From Klebsormidium nitens (lineage: Eukaryota; Streptophyta; Klebsormidiophyceae; Klebsormidiales; Klebsormidiaceae), in NCBI GenBank assembly GCA_000708835.1, contig DF237367.1, forward strand, positions 1 through 64,000: a DNA stretch of 64,000 nucleotides. Direction: 5' to 3'. The position numbers and the translations under genes were made by a program. Of the stretch, positions 1 through 11,991 are shown one piece after another (position 1 is the first letter of the stretch; the number at the start of each line of letters is the position of its first letter). Below the pieces are notes generated by a model, which saw nothing but the letters and a program-made list of their open reading frames with translations, did not search any database and was not told the origin of the DNA.

Positions 1-1513
1 GCCCCCCCGAGCCCCCCCGCTCCCTCCTCTGGAGGTCTTAGCGTCGTTGCACGAAAGTGGACCATAATTGGCGCCGATGTGGATAGCTCTACGTACAGAT
101 CACTTTAAACGCTCACCGTCAGATCTTGCAAACTCAAGCGGTTGCTTTTGCCACCTGGCCCCTTCAAAATGGCTTCTGATTGGTTTAGGCAGGATCTGGT
201 TCAAGTTGCCGCGCCAAATTTTGGACGTATTCACATTTTGTAATGGTGTGTCGTGTTTCTGTTTTTTCCGTGGCGTCATGACAGGCTGTTCAGACCACAC
301 ATGTGAGAAGCTGAGTATGAGGCTGATGGTACAGACCGACTTGACACTTTTACCTCATTCTCTTTGCCTGTAAACCTTGAATAGGACCCCGTGTCAGACC
401 GGTGCATACCGCTTCGTTGGTTACTGCAGCTTCCGTGAACCTGCTCTTACTCCTCGATACGTGCGGGAATGGAAACGCGCAGCCTTCGCTTCTCGAGTCA
501 TGATTGACCCATTCACTGATTCAACTTCAGCATGCTCCCGGCAGACTGCCGTGCAGTGTTCACTGTTCAGGAATCAGGATCCACTCCAGGCTACCAGCCT
601 TTTGTATTCAGTGCGGTATCAATTCTATGTCAAGCTCACGGCTCACGGCTTGTTCGTTGTTTGCCCGGGTGACATATGGGGCTAGTTTGAACGTCAGCGG
701 TAACTTGGGTGTGGCGCTCCCTGACAAAATCCGGCCAGCACGTTAAACCCGAGTTGTTAAGTAATGGTTTGATTAAAAGCCCGGGGAATCGAGGCTAAAC
801 TCGCGTAAAATTGAAAATTCCAATGTAGAATCTGGACTCGGCCAGCCTCTGCCGCTTGCGTGCTCAAAGGTTCGCCCCAGGTATTAATTTGGAGCATTGC
901 ATGATGGCTGAAGGCCGAGATTGAGGGATGCACAACAGCACAACAGCACAACGGCTTCAACTTGCAAGTTTCAAAGCGCAGGGTGCACCTTGGGATGGCG
1001 TAAAGTTGCAGCTTGCAAGAGGCATTGCTTGGTCCTTTTGGAGCTCCTCTGGATGTTAGGGGCAGCTAAGAACAAGGAGCTACAGAGAGCAGAAAAGCAG
1101 CAGGAGGGCTGAGTTACATGCAGTGCCTATAACGGTTGTACGCAACATTCAGACCAAAACAGGCTGGACACGTTGCTGTAGGCAGGGGTTTGGTTCGGGG
1201 AACAATCGTGAATCATTCTGGAGGAGGTCACATTTTGCATAGCGTGGGGAAGCAGATATAGGTTTATTGTATCGTCAAAGTTCTTCCAATTTCCATTCTT
1301 CACCCCACAATTCAAGTACAGAGTCTGCTTTTCAACTAGTGCACAAGGGATTCTTAAGCAGCAACCAAGTGCTACACAAGACGAAAGCTGCCGTAAATAC
1401 CTTCGCCAAACCGTTCTGGAACACTCAGGTTGCACATTGCAAGCCAGGGCTGCACTCTAAAGCTCAAAGTCCAGGGGCAACCAAGTGATTGGGAGGTGAC
1501 AGCATAGAAGCGC
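1..1513. other. upstream region without a recognisable gene
   Basis: I see no supported gene in this stretch. The first 30 bases are a C-rich block that recurs near 33,560-33,595. A short run of three 8-base units of the type ACAACAGC lies near 929-953. The only open frames are short and have no recognisable protein pattern. The part closest to 1514 probably contains the promoter and 5' UTR of the U-box gene. Confidence 0.5.
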
Positions 1514-4500
1514 ATGATGGACACTGACGGGCCTCCCAAGAGGGTGGTTCTGGCCCTGAGGGACACCAGTCAAGTCGAGAGTAGGGCGGCCCTTCATTGG
1601 GCCCTCAATACTTTGCCCGTACGCCCGGGCGTGGACTACGTGTTGCTCTTCCACGTGGTCAAGTGCATGAGGATCATTTCTGATGGAAGTAAGTGCGATG
1701 CTCGCAAAGGTTGCAGACTCCAGATATCTGAGTTCCTAGAGTCCCTCATAGCCTTCTGCGTTTTCTGTGCTGGAGGCCTCTTGTGTTTTGAGCCCCACGC
1801 TGAGGATTCTGGTCAGCACAGCATGTGGGAGTTTCGTCAATGTATGTGTTGACATTCTGGTCTTTTAAATGAAGTCACGGTGGACTGGACTGCAGCTTAT
1901 TGGGTTTGCTGACTCTGCTATGCATTGCTGTCGCTTTTCAAGAACGTGCTCGTTGATTTGCTGATTCTTTCTCTGAGCTATAATGGAACTCCCTAGCTCA
2001 ACTTCCAGAGTCGGTCCACTCCTTCAAGGAGTGAGATGATTGTTTGCAGTTCTTTCAAGGAGACAATTGTGCTTTGCATCGCCCTAGCATGGTGAAGGAA
2101 ACTGGGTCTGGCTTGAGCAGGGTCACTGACATCGCTCGTCCTGAAGAGAAAATATAGGGTGAGGGTCCTGAGTGGTACCATGAGAGATAGTTGAATGATT
2201 GAGTGGGTGGTGAGCACTTAGTGCCCCATAGTCGCATTATGGTTCTGTATTCTAGTTATGTGCTTAACCATTTTTGTCCCCCAAATCTGCACTACAGTCT
2301 GGGCTTCGTGGTTGCCTCCTTGAAAATTGTGTCTAAAGGTCAAAGAAAAAAGCGGCAACTCATTCAGTGGCGAAGACCAGAGAACAAATGCTTCCTATCA
2401 GCTGGGGTCTGCCTGTGCGGCAAGGATTCGATGCTGCTCGACCGTCTTTTGATGAAAACGTGAAAACGTTTGGGTTCCTGTTGTGATTGAGTTGCTAGGA
2501 CTGCGGATCCACCTTATGGTCACCTGATGGCGAGTCACTGTGGGGCACCAAAGCTAAGAACACTCTGTGTTAGGACACACTGGTCTGCGAAGCTTTAGGC
2601 TTCTTTTGACCTGCCACATTTTGATGTAGCAAATGTGTGACAGTAATAAGTGCGGCATATATTTCAGAAGTAGAAAAGAGGGGAAGCGTTTGAAAGAGTT
2701 GGGCTTCAATCCACAACCGCCGCCCATCGATGCAACATAAAAACCGGAAAAGATACGGCAGTGGATTGGAAAGGGGCACTGCAGTAGATTCTGCAAAGGG
2801 AAAAGCAACTAAAAGGTGTTTCCCTGCTTCTGCAAAATGATTGCACTTGCACCAAGTTCAATTAACTTCTCAGAAGCGTCACAATGTCTCAGCAATACCA
2901 GCGGGGAATCAACCTCATGACCAGCTCTACCAGAATCTCTGTGCAGCGCTCGCAGTCCTAGCTGTTTTTTGACCTACACTCTGCGAAGAGATACAAATAT
3001 TGACCCTGTGAACCTCGTAACAGTTGTCCATCCCCTTCAGCTCTCGGCCATAGCCTCGTACGAGCCGAAACTTTTCCCCTAGCTCTCCCTCCTAGACTCA
3101 CGGAATCTAGTTTATATAAACCCCTGCAGCTCTCGCTTCCTCCCTGTCTGGATTTGGTTCATCCCAGTCGCACAATAACCTCTCTCCTAACCCTTTCAAT
3201 TCCTTTTTCCTAACCTGGGTAAACCTCCTCTCCTAATCCTGAATTCCTCCCCGCCTAACCCAGTCACACAGTCCTCCCTGCAGGACTGGGCCTTCCCTAC
3301 GCCGCAGCCGGCCCGCACCTGCGGTCGAGCATCCGCCAGCTGGCGATGGTGGAAGGCGCGCGGGAGATGCACCACTACGTCCAAGTGTGCGCTCACAAAT
3401 ATGTAAGTTAGCCCTTCAATTATGTTTTGCGGATCCTTGTTAAGCACTCACAGGTCGGCTGTTGGTTGACAAGTCATTTGTTGGTTCTGTTGATTTTTTC
3501 AAGCGCTCATGATGTAGCTGACCCATTAGAGTTGGTTGAAGAATACACAGACTCTTCGGGGGCCCCTTCACAGGATCCAAACCCCACAAACTGGTTGGGT
3601 TTGGGTTCATTCTGCCCCGTCAAGTACACCTTCAACACAAGTAGTTTGCAGGATTTTGGTTCTTTGTGGCTCATTTGTTGGGCAACACGTTTTCAGTGCT
3701 CGTTGGGGACCATGAGCTTCGTAAATACAAACTCCTTGCTCAGTGCGATCAGCAGCTGTACTCTCAGTCAATTACCCGCTAACCACATTCGGTTAACCCC
3801 GCAGGTGCTGGCAGACGTTCAGCTGAGCTTTGGAGACCGGCTGCCGTCGATCGTACAAGCAGTAGAGGACTGCCAAGCGACGCACCTCATCATGGGCACA
3901 CGCAAGACTCGGGGCCACCTGAAACAGTGAGTCAAATTACAGAGTTTTTGCCCTCTTTAGACTGATACTGTTTAAGATTCATTGAAGTTGCTGGGTCCCT
4001 GCTTGGAGTATCTAGAAACATACATTTTTTGTTAACCCAACTCCTGCTGACGGAGTCCCCCATGGGGTTTCGATCAGCGGATATGACGGGCAGGTATATC
4101 CGCTGATCAGGTATTGGAGTGAGTGATTATAGTTACTTCCCTGGATCTGATGAAACTTCCCTTTTCTGCAACACATGCCGTTTGACCACAAGCTTCCCCC
4201 CCTTCAGAGATTTTTGGTGGACACGATATTGGTTCATATTTTTGACATTGTTCATTAGTACTGCCAAGGCAGACTCGATGTCCAGGTCGCAAAAGCTGCC
4301 CGGTGCGCTGTGTATTCTGTAAGCAGGCAGGCGGAGAATTGCTTGACATTCGGACATGAGCACGCAAGCTAACTATTGTGATTGGAAACCCAGTTCTCTT
4401 GTAAAAGTCTTCTTGTCTTACCATGTATCCCACCTGTTCAATCTGAAAGTTCGCTCTTTCAGCGAACTTTTGTAACCTTCACCTTTGTAAAGTGCGAAGC

Positions 4501-6675
4501 GGAAAGCGTTTGGATCACCGATTGATGTTTTCTTTCTCTGCTGAACAGCTGGCTTCTTCGAAGAGCACCATCTTTCGGGGTTCTTAATAACAGTCTGTTC
4601 TTTAAAAATTCCACTCTCGAGTACATTGAACTGCTTTCGCATTTATCTGTGCAGTCTCTGGAAGGGCACCCTCACCAACCGCTCCTTTATAAAAGGAGTG
4701 CAGATGTAGAGGAGTTCGCTCAGAACATCAATTTGACGATAATTTTCCTCTGATATTCTGCGCAGTCTCTGGAAGGGCACCCTCACCGACCGCGTCGCCA
4801 AGGCTGTCCGCTGTTCTGTGTTCCTGGTCAACCGACGGGCGCAGTTGGAGACGACGCACGTGTACAACGGAGAGAGGGGCCTCGTGGGCACGCACTTGGA
4901 CGGGTCGATGATTGTGCCCCCAGAAGCGAGCCCAAGGTGCCGTCTCATGATCACAAGGTGTGTGCTTCGCTCACAATTCAGAGTCTGCCTTTTGGCGATT
5001 TGCCATGTTTCAAGTCATTCTTTTGTGTTGTGGACCCAAGAATATCACAATCAATCCTAGCACAACCAATTCCCAAAGTTGCGAGTGACTGATGCATCTG
5101 AAATCTTTAAAGGTAGCAGTCCTGCCAAAGAACTCTACAGGGGGCAGCGAAAACAATCAGGAAGCCTGACAACTGTAAAATCAGACCAGAATCTGAAGAG
5201 CGGGGTCAAAGTATAGGACAGGGTGCATGATGAGACGGACGCACTTTGGAAACTGCGCAAATGTTTGAGGCACTTGCACCACGTGCTTCGAAAGTGCGAA
5301 AGCTCTGCTTGTACTTCCAACACTGTTACGAGAGGCTTACGGAATTTATCAGGAAGGGCTTCCACATACCCTGTCAAAGAAACGCAGGCAACGGACTGTT
5401 TGTTAGTCAAACGATTACCTACCTCTTCCATAGATGCATAGGGGTTCGTATTCTGACCTGGTCACTGGTAAACGCAGGTCGCGCGATGGGCCCACGTGGC
5501 AGCACCCCGGCGATGAGCTGTCCCCAGAAGCGATCACCGCCCGGGAGGACGCCGCTGCAAGGATCCAGTCCGAGGTGGACACCTGGAGGCGCAAGTGGGC
5601 GGCCACTCACAGTCTGCCACCTGGCAGCGCAGGGAGCAAAACTGGGGCGGTGGATGGGTCTAGAGAGCATGGCACAGACTGCGACAACGGGCAAACAGTT
5701 GAAGAGGAAACGCGTACAGCTGTTGCAAGCGATGGAACAGCTGGCAGTGGTGGGCCGACAGCTGGCGGCGGTAGTTTGACAGCTGGCGAAGCACAAGACC
5801 CGGGTCGGGCGATCCAGGCTGAGGGATCACTGGGGGGCAGTCAGAGATTTTGGGACGATGGGCTGGAAAGCGACGTGGAGGACGAGGAAGGCGTGCCATC
5901 GCTGTTCGTTTGCTGCATCAGCCAGGTGAGCGAATCAGCGCGCAAGTCACCCCGAGCAGAAGATTTTACTCGAGAGTTGCTTTGAGGCTTTGAGTGTGCA
6001 CAGCGGCTTCGCGATTCTAGGGACGAGCAGAGGAAGTCGCGATGAAATGTGCAGATCAAGCTTTGGCGTCAGAGGTTCCTGAGGTGCTTCTCTCTTGTCT
6101 GGGGGCACAGACTTCCTTGCTCGGACAATTTTCATTCACGTTAGGTAAACGAATTTTCGCTGCTCTTGAGGAAAATGCTTCTGCACAATATGCCGCCCCT
6201 GGTGGTCTCTTTCTGGCCTAGCAGCAGACTGAGAACCCTCATTATCAAGCCTTCAACCGTCCCGTTAGGGTTGTTACATCGATCGGGTAGAATCTTGTTC
6301 GAAGAGCAATGTTTGTAGGAGTCCGCCTGTTGACGACCGTTCAATCTTGCAAACCACTTCTCAGATAAGGTAGTCAGTCTGCGCTTGGACGCTTGGGAAA
6401 GCGGAGCCGTCCGGGTCGAGAAAATCTGGTTTTTGGAGTCTCGGTCTCAAATGACATTTTGGTTGCAGGACATCATGTCCGACCCGGTGATTGCGGCGGA
6501 TGGCAACACCTACGAGCGAACCCAAATTACGCAGTGGCTCAGGAGGAAAGCGACGTCACCTTTAACGAATCTGCCACTGTCTGATCGAGGCCTGATTCCT
6601 AACATTAGCCTCAAAGAGGCCATCAAGCAGTGGACGGAACACCGGCAGAGGTGCTTGCCTAGGGCTGGGGGATAA
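1514..6675 (+). CDS. USP-domain plus U-box E3 ubiquitin ligase (PUB-like), six exons
   Basis: Probable E3 ubiquitin ligase. Proposed exons are 1514-1688, 3284-3402, 3805-3926, 4766-4957 (4936 is an equally in-phase donor), 5478-5925 and 6469-6675. All junctions are GT-AG and phase-consistent, giving about 420 aa. Residues about 10-165 form a universal stress protein fold: the start reads KRVVLALRDTSQVESRAALH, and the late signature MGTRKTRGHLK matches the USP nucleotide-loop pattern. A Ser/Thr/Gly-rich linker with repeated TAGGG-like words follows. Residues about 346-412 are a U-box, with DIMSDPVIAADGNTYER and a distal SPLTNLPL-type segment, ending in TAA. Plant PUB proteins of this class often carry a kinase domain between the USP and U-box parts. 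None is present here, so it resembles the short USP/U-box type. The start is the first ATG of an ATGATG pair. Substrate unknown. Confidence 0.85.
3113..3120 (+). promoter_or_regulatory. TATA-like box inside intron 1, upstream of exon 2
   Basis: TATATAAA sits in an otherwise GC-balanced stretch, about 165 bases before exon 2 and followed by a pyrimidine-rich tract. It could be a second promoter giving a transcript that starts within the gene, but it could also be chance. The same tract holds several CTAAY words that would serve as lariat branch points for the exon 2 acceptor. Confidence 0.3.
4072..4108. repeat. perfect 13-bp inverted repeat (hairpin) in intron 3
   Basis: The arms GATCAGCGGATAT (4072-4084) and ATATCCGCTGATC (4096-4108) are exact reverse complements around an 11-base loop. 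It lies inside intron 3 of the U-box gene, away from both splice sites. Confidence 0.85.
4446..4470. repeat. perfect 10-bp inverted repeat (hairpin) in intron 3
   Basis: The arms AAAGTTCGCT (4446-4455) and AGCGAACTTT (4461-4470) are exact reverse complements with a 5-base loop CTTTC. It is the second perfect hairpin in the same 839-base intron. Confidence 0.85.
4647..4682 (+). repeat. duplicated exon start (decoy exon) in intron 3
   Basis: These 36 bases match 4758-4793 at 34 positions. The copy includes the acceptor AG and the first codons of exon 4. Read as an exon in the same phase, the upstream copy encodes LWKGTLTNRSFIKGVQM and then a stop at TAG. It could therefore act as a truncating alternative exon. 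The 3' side is a small hairpin, CTCCTTT/AAAGGAG, that also contains TATAAAAG. Confidence 0.75.
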
Positions 6676-7608
6676 TGTTGCGCTTTGCACCTTGGTGGGA
6701 AGTGGTGTTGGTGCAAGTGTTTTGTATGTGCTGATCAGCACGCTTGTAAATACCTAGTACATTTGAGACCAAACGGCCTCACCTACGATAGTTCCTAGGA
6801 CGCCAACAGAGTGAGTTGCTGCCGGTTTTGCTCGTAATGAGTAGAACGAGTGGGATTGCGGTTTGCTTGTTGTCACAGCCCTACTGAGAAGTACCGCTGC
6901 CTGTTGAATAATCATTGAGGCAACAAGTTAGTGCATACAACGCTACAAGATTTCAGTAGGTGTTTTTAGCTCGATCAATCCAGGGATCATGTCTCTTCAC
7001 GGAAGACTACGCTGCCTATATTTGCTCCTTGTCAGACTGAGAATTTGAGTAATCAGGCGCTTACAGAATTGTATACTGTTCGAGTCCATATCGTCCAATG
7101 CAGTGCATTGGATATGTTTCCCTAGCTGTAAATCTGCAGATTTGCGAGACTCTTTCTTGGGCTGAGGTGTCACAGCGACGCAAGATTGAAAGCGTTGTAA
7201 TGCTGGCATGCAGGTTGTTTGTGACTCAGCTAGAACAGCCTGAGTCACGCCCGGTCCAGTTACGACATCACCATATTCTGCCGATCTTCAATTGTTGAGT
7301 TTGATGACAATTGCATTGCCTAGTCACATGTGGCCGTTCACCACATATCGGAACAATATTAAGGCATTATTGGATGAACTTTGGAAAGGTCAAACGTGTG
7401 CCCATATCAAGAATTCCGCCTCTAGGGTAATCATTCTAATTAGCATTGACTCGATTATATGCCTTCAATCACTTGACTAAGGGGCCTGTGACATGCGACA
7501 GCCCGGACGAAAGATGGTGCAGAATGATCTCCGGCACAGTACCAACGACCGGTTGAGTTGTGCTCACTTACTACTAACTCGAACTCCTATTATCCACAAT
7601 TTCTTCTC
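6676..7608. other. intergenic region between convergent genes
   Basis: This separates the 3' end of the U-box gene from the 3' end of BTB-BACK gene A. I see no gene. It contains an imperfect palindrome at 7087-7116. Confidence 0.5.
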
Positions 7609-10600
7609 TCACTTCTTTTCCTCTACCTTACCAGCGTTCAGCTTTCTCTGTCGTATATGGACTTTGACCGTGATTTCATTTGTGGGCCCAACATAACAGC
7701 TCGGCTTTCTTGCGTCCTCCCACGACATCTTGAGTGCATCGGCTCGACCATAACCCTCTCCCTCATTTTTGAGCTCGTATGCCGGTACGCTGTTTATGTT
7801 TTTCCAGTAGCCTGTCGGCCAAACGCGGACATACAATGCAAAATCCACCCTGGTTGGTGGCATTGTGCCCTCGTCCCCTGGCAATCCCCTCGATACCAAG
7901 AACATTCCAACAGTCGGCGGATCTTGCCTCGGATCCTTTTGTACGTCGATATGCCAACGCTTGCCGATACACACTGCACTTGGTGAGCTCTGACGAGCAC
8001 CAGCCTCGTCTAGAGTAAAGTTGCACAAGATCTCGACTTGTCTGCCTTGACCACCAGTCCTTGGTTGGGTGGAAAGATCTTCCGACTTCAGCTTCTCAAC
8101 ATCCGAAAACGCCTGGAAGTAGAGCCCCGCCCTGACACGCTCCTGCGTTTCGGGAAGGGCCATCTCCGAAAGCGGTAGCACTGACCTCAGCAGAAACTCC
8201 CCCTTCATGAGGCCAAACCGCAGGTGCTGAGACAGTTCGTTCATGGCCCCTTGCCTCTGTGCCATTCCATCGAAGTTATTTCTGACCCAGACCAAAACCG
8301 CCGAGAATATCTCCTCCTCCGACGCGGCATCGAGCTCCTCGGACTGTAACAAGGAGCTGACCACGTTCTGTCCTAGTGTCAGGAACTCGAGCGACTCGGA
8401 CCAGGTTTCCACGTCTTGGAAGGTATCCACAACATGCGCACGCGCCTTGGAAACCAACGCCTTGATCTCTGGGTATAGCTCTAGGGCGTCCGGAACTTCT
8501 AGTGCCAGAACGACGTCGTCCGAAACTGTCCGTTTGCGGTTGGTCACCGCCGTAAGAACGGCCCCCATCAGAGACCCGACCCCGAATTTGTCACCCACGA
8601 TGAGCAGGTCTACCAGGGCGCGAATGCTGGCGTCCGGTTGCAGGAATGCGGGGGACAGACTGCCGACGTAGATGAATTGGAGCAGCTCCTTGAAAGCCAA
8701 CTTTTCTGCAGAACCGGAGGACGGATCTGTTTCCCTATTAGTGATCCTTGAAACTAGGGTGATAGAAGGCGCGGATCATAGACTGTTCCGAACATTATCC
8801 TAGGGCAGAGCGGACGTCTGAATTGGATAATTACGTACAATCTCTTGAACATGCAGCCGTAAAGCAGTCTTTGCCCAAGACTAACAAATCGGAAGCTGAC
8901 GTAGTCAGAACCGGAACAGATGATTGCACTAAATAGTTCTGACCGTCTGTTGTCACCCTCCGAGCTTCCAGAGCCTTTTGCATCAAACATTAGTCTTCAG
9001 TGCTCACTCCCTTCTTTCTAGGTGCAAACGTTGACTCTAAAAGCCCAAAGCGTGATGCAATTCAGAAACAGAACCTAGCTTCCGCAGTAACAGATCATGG
9101 CACCCCGATCTTTCCTTCCCATTTCGCCCACAAGCCAGCAAGACCTCCTCCGGCAAGAAGAAGACTGGCTGATACACCTCGCAAGTACTTCATGCACCTT
9201 GCAACCATCCTATGCACTTCAAACACACCCTGAAAGCACAGCTCGCTCAAATCACGAAGGCATCACCACAGTCTCACCCTCAGGCGTAACCTTGAGCACC
9301 ACCGGCGCGCTCTTGTCCGACTCCTTCATCCCATTGGACAGCATCGTCCGAAGCACGCAGCTCTTGGCGGCGAGCACGATCGAGTTCACTGGGATCTCCT
9401 CCACCCACGCCTCTTCCTCTTCTGAGGCCGCTCGACCCTCCTCTGAGTCTCCTGCCTCGTTCTCGAGGATCCCTAGGGCCTCTTCGTAATTTTCCTCCTC
9501 TCCTGGCTGCTCTTCCGAGCTCCCTGATCCGGCCTCCTCTTTCTCTGAAGCCTCCTCTTCTCCTTTCTCGACCCCGGTCTTCACCTCTGCTTCCTGAGCT
9601 TTCTCCATAAACTCCTCCGAGTCCCCCTGCCGCGTCCCAGTGTCCTTCTTTGATCCTTCGACTGCCTCTCCCAGGGGGTTGGAGGCCTCCTCTGAAGCTC
9701 CGCCCTTGTCCTCAGGAACCCCGGCCGCTGATCGGTCCCTATTCTCGTTCACCTTGACAGCCTTCCATGTCAGAAACCTCGTCGCTTCTCGATCCATGAA
9801 CTGCACGAAAAGGAACGCACTGTTAGACTTCTGGTTCTGCAACATCGTGGGAATTCGAAATTGAGAATCGAAAAGGCGGACCATCATTGTTAACAGGCCA
9901 GTTTCTGAACATTTCGTTTGCGAGAGCAGTGTAATCGCTCTCGCCTCTTTCTTGTTCAGATTGCATGTCCCCTGGACTGTTGTGGGAGTGCGCTAAAACT
10001 AGGGCCACAAACAATCCCAAGACGCCTCAAAGGAATCATGGCACGACTGTGAGATGTTTGTTTTCTGCGTTTACAAGCCGGTTCGAGTTTTCGAGAGTAT
10101 TTGTTTGGGCACAATGATAAGGAAATGTATCTTGCTAATGTTGAATCTCACACTCTTATTCTTCCAGGAATGAGAATTATACATCCTGTGGATGCTGCTG
10201 GTTCCACTGCATGCTGACGGCATGAGCACAATAGAGCAAGCAACATGGTCTGAACCTTCCGTGAGTTATTCCTTGTTATGTCTGCAGTGAGAAAGTGTCA
10301 GAGAATGGGGGATGATGAGAGTTGATTAGAGTGAAGCAAGAGACATTTAATGGCTACGTGGCTTACTCTTCCTACACTCTTCCAGAATCTCCAGCCGAAT
10401 GCTTCGGTCGCAAAACTCTACTTTCCTGCAAGAAGCAGAAATACACACTATCAGGTCAATGCTATGGATACTCTTGCAGCCAACGAGAAGATAGCAATCA
10501 AAGTCTTCCAGTCTTAGTGTTGCCAAGTATACTCCTGTGCAAGTCCACTAAATTGATGCAGGTGCATTGAAGAAGTACATAGGTTCTATCGATGAAGATA

Positions 10601-10943
10601 GTCTAAGCTAAAGCCAGCGAGCCTTTGATCAGACGATGTGCAGGACAGTTTGCAGTCCTTCCAGAGTCTCATGTCCTGATGCCACCCTCAAGTCCGGGCT
10701 CTCTTAGAAGCATTCTGCACAGACTTTTCTGCAATATCGATCAGAAGCTGTATGATTGCTACAATCACTTTCAAGGTCACCAACTTGGAAACTTTACTAA
10801 AGGCAACGACCAGTGTTTGACAGTAGCTGTGGTTGCGGACGCCAGAACTCTGCTCACTTGTAGAATGCGATGAAGTCAAAGAAGTGCGCATCCTCGTCCA
10901 GTTTCATGGGCCGCCACGAGGGGGCCCCCTCGCTGGTCTCCAT
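7609..10943 (-). CDS. LRB/POB1-like BTB-BACK protein (gene A), putative CUL3 substrate adaptor
   Basis: Four exons on the minus strand: 10943-10858, 10425-10367, about 9727-9278, and 8705-7609 (about 563 aa). Exon 1 encodes METSEGAPSW... ending HFFDFIAFYK. Exon 2 encodes the family word FCDRSIRLEIL. Exon 3 holds a very Glu-rich linker, then the first half of the BTB domain (EEIPVNSIVLAAKSCVLRTM). Exon 4 begins EKLAFKELLQFIYVGSL and gives the rest of BTB, a BACK domain and a C-terminal region containing PTGYWK and MSWEDARK. This order, including the FDF...RLEI N-terminus, matches plant LRB/POB1 proteins, which bind CUL3 and recruit substrates for ubiquitylation. The exon 3 acceptor is uncertain: 9727 and 9691 both keep the frame, while the better-looking acceptor TTCGTGCAG just upstream does not. 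Confidence 0.8.
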
Positions 10944-11991
10944 GGTCCAATCTAGATGCCAGCCCTTGTTTCCTACTCGGAACAGGCGCCAAAAGGAAAA
11001 GGAGTCCCAGCAATGCAGTTGCTTCTCTCTTGGACTAGCACGCTGCTGTGACTAAATGCAGCACTGCCCGTGCTGTTTAGTCGAGCGACAATGTCATTCC
11101 ATGGATCAGAAACCAGCTTTTTCGGGGAAATGAGAACCCGGGAATAACACAGCAAAGAGCAACAAAAGGGCGCCAGTTCTCCCGTGCTTCTGCCACTGCT
11201 GGACCTTGCCGAATTGCTTGTCCAGGACCTGAATTTGCGCCCTCAATCTGCAGCACAAGCCTTGACATGTCAAGGGCCACCGCACTTGATCAACAAGCAC
11301 GGGTCGACAACATATTTTCAGCCACTTAGGTAATTCAGAAAATGGATCTACCGTATTTGGTGACAACCTGCGCAGACGACAAAACTGCCGTGCATTCAAA
11401 ACGGTACATGTGAGTTCAAGTGTGATCAGACGCCTAGGACGTTCGGGTGCCGTTCAGGAAACCGTTGTGTTTGCTGCGTTTCGCGCCTTCTGATTTGAAA
11501 AAATTGGAAGTAAATTGCGCGGATATTCGCGAGTTTTCTGATTGTCCAGCTACTGTAGCAGCGAACAAAGGTCCAGGCAGGAAGGTAGGGACAGCATGCA
11601 TTGGAAGGCGGACCAGCTAGCAACGGGAACAGCTAGGTATCTCCAGGTTCCTTGAGAGGATGTACCCTAGGGCCTAGGTGTTTCAGCCGCTTGGAAAATT
11701 AGCCAAACCGCTATCGATTTGAAAGAGGCTTGGCACAGCGACCGTTTACGGCTTGGCACAGGGAGCGGACGTCGTAACGGCATCCTCTATCAGCAACTTC
11801 TCAGCGGGGGCATCTTCTTTGCCCCCGCTGCCAGAGAAGAAGCCCTAAACCCGTGCATCTATAGACCGATCTGAGCAGCATCAAGCACAGGCTGGCTCAA
11901 TGTACCCTGAGCTTTGACTTCAATAAGGAGGAGCTCATGACTTCCTCAGTAGCCAGCGGTCTCTCTGCGGTGTAGTTTATGACCAGACCAG
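10944..11991. other. divergent intergenic region
   Basis: About 1.05 kb between the start of BTB-BACK gene A (minus) and the start of the FHA-BRCT-RING gene (plus). It presumably holds both promoters. I found no clear TATA box and no gene. Confidence 0.5.
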
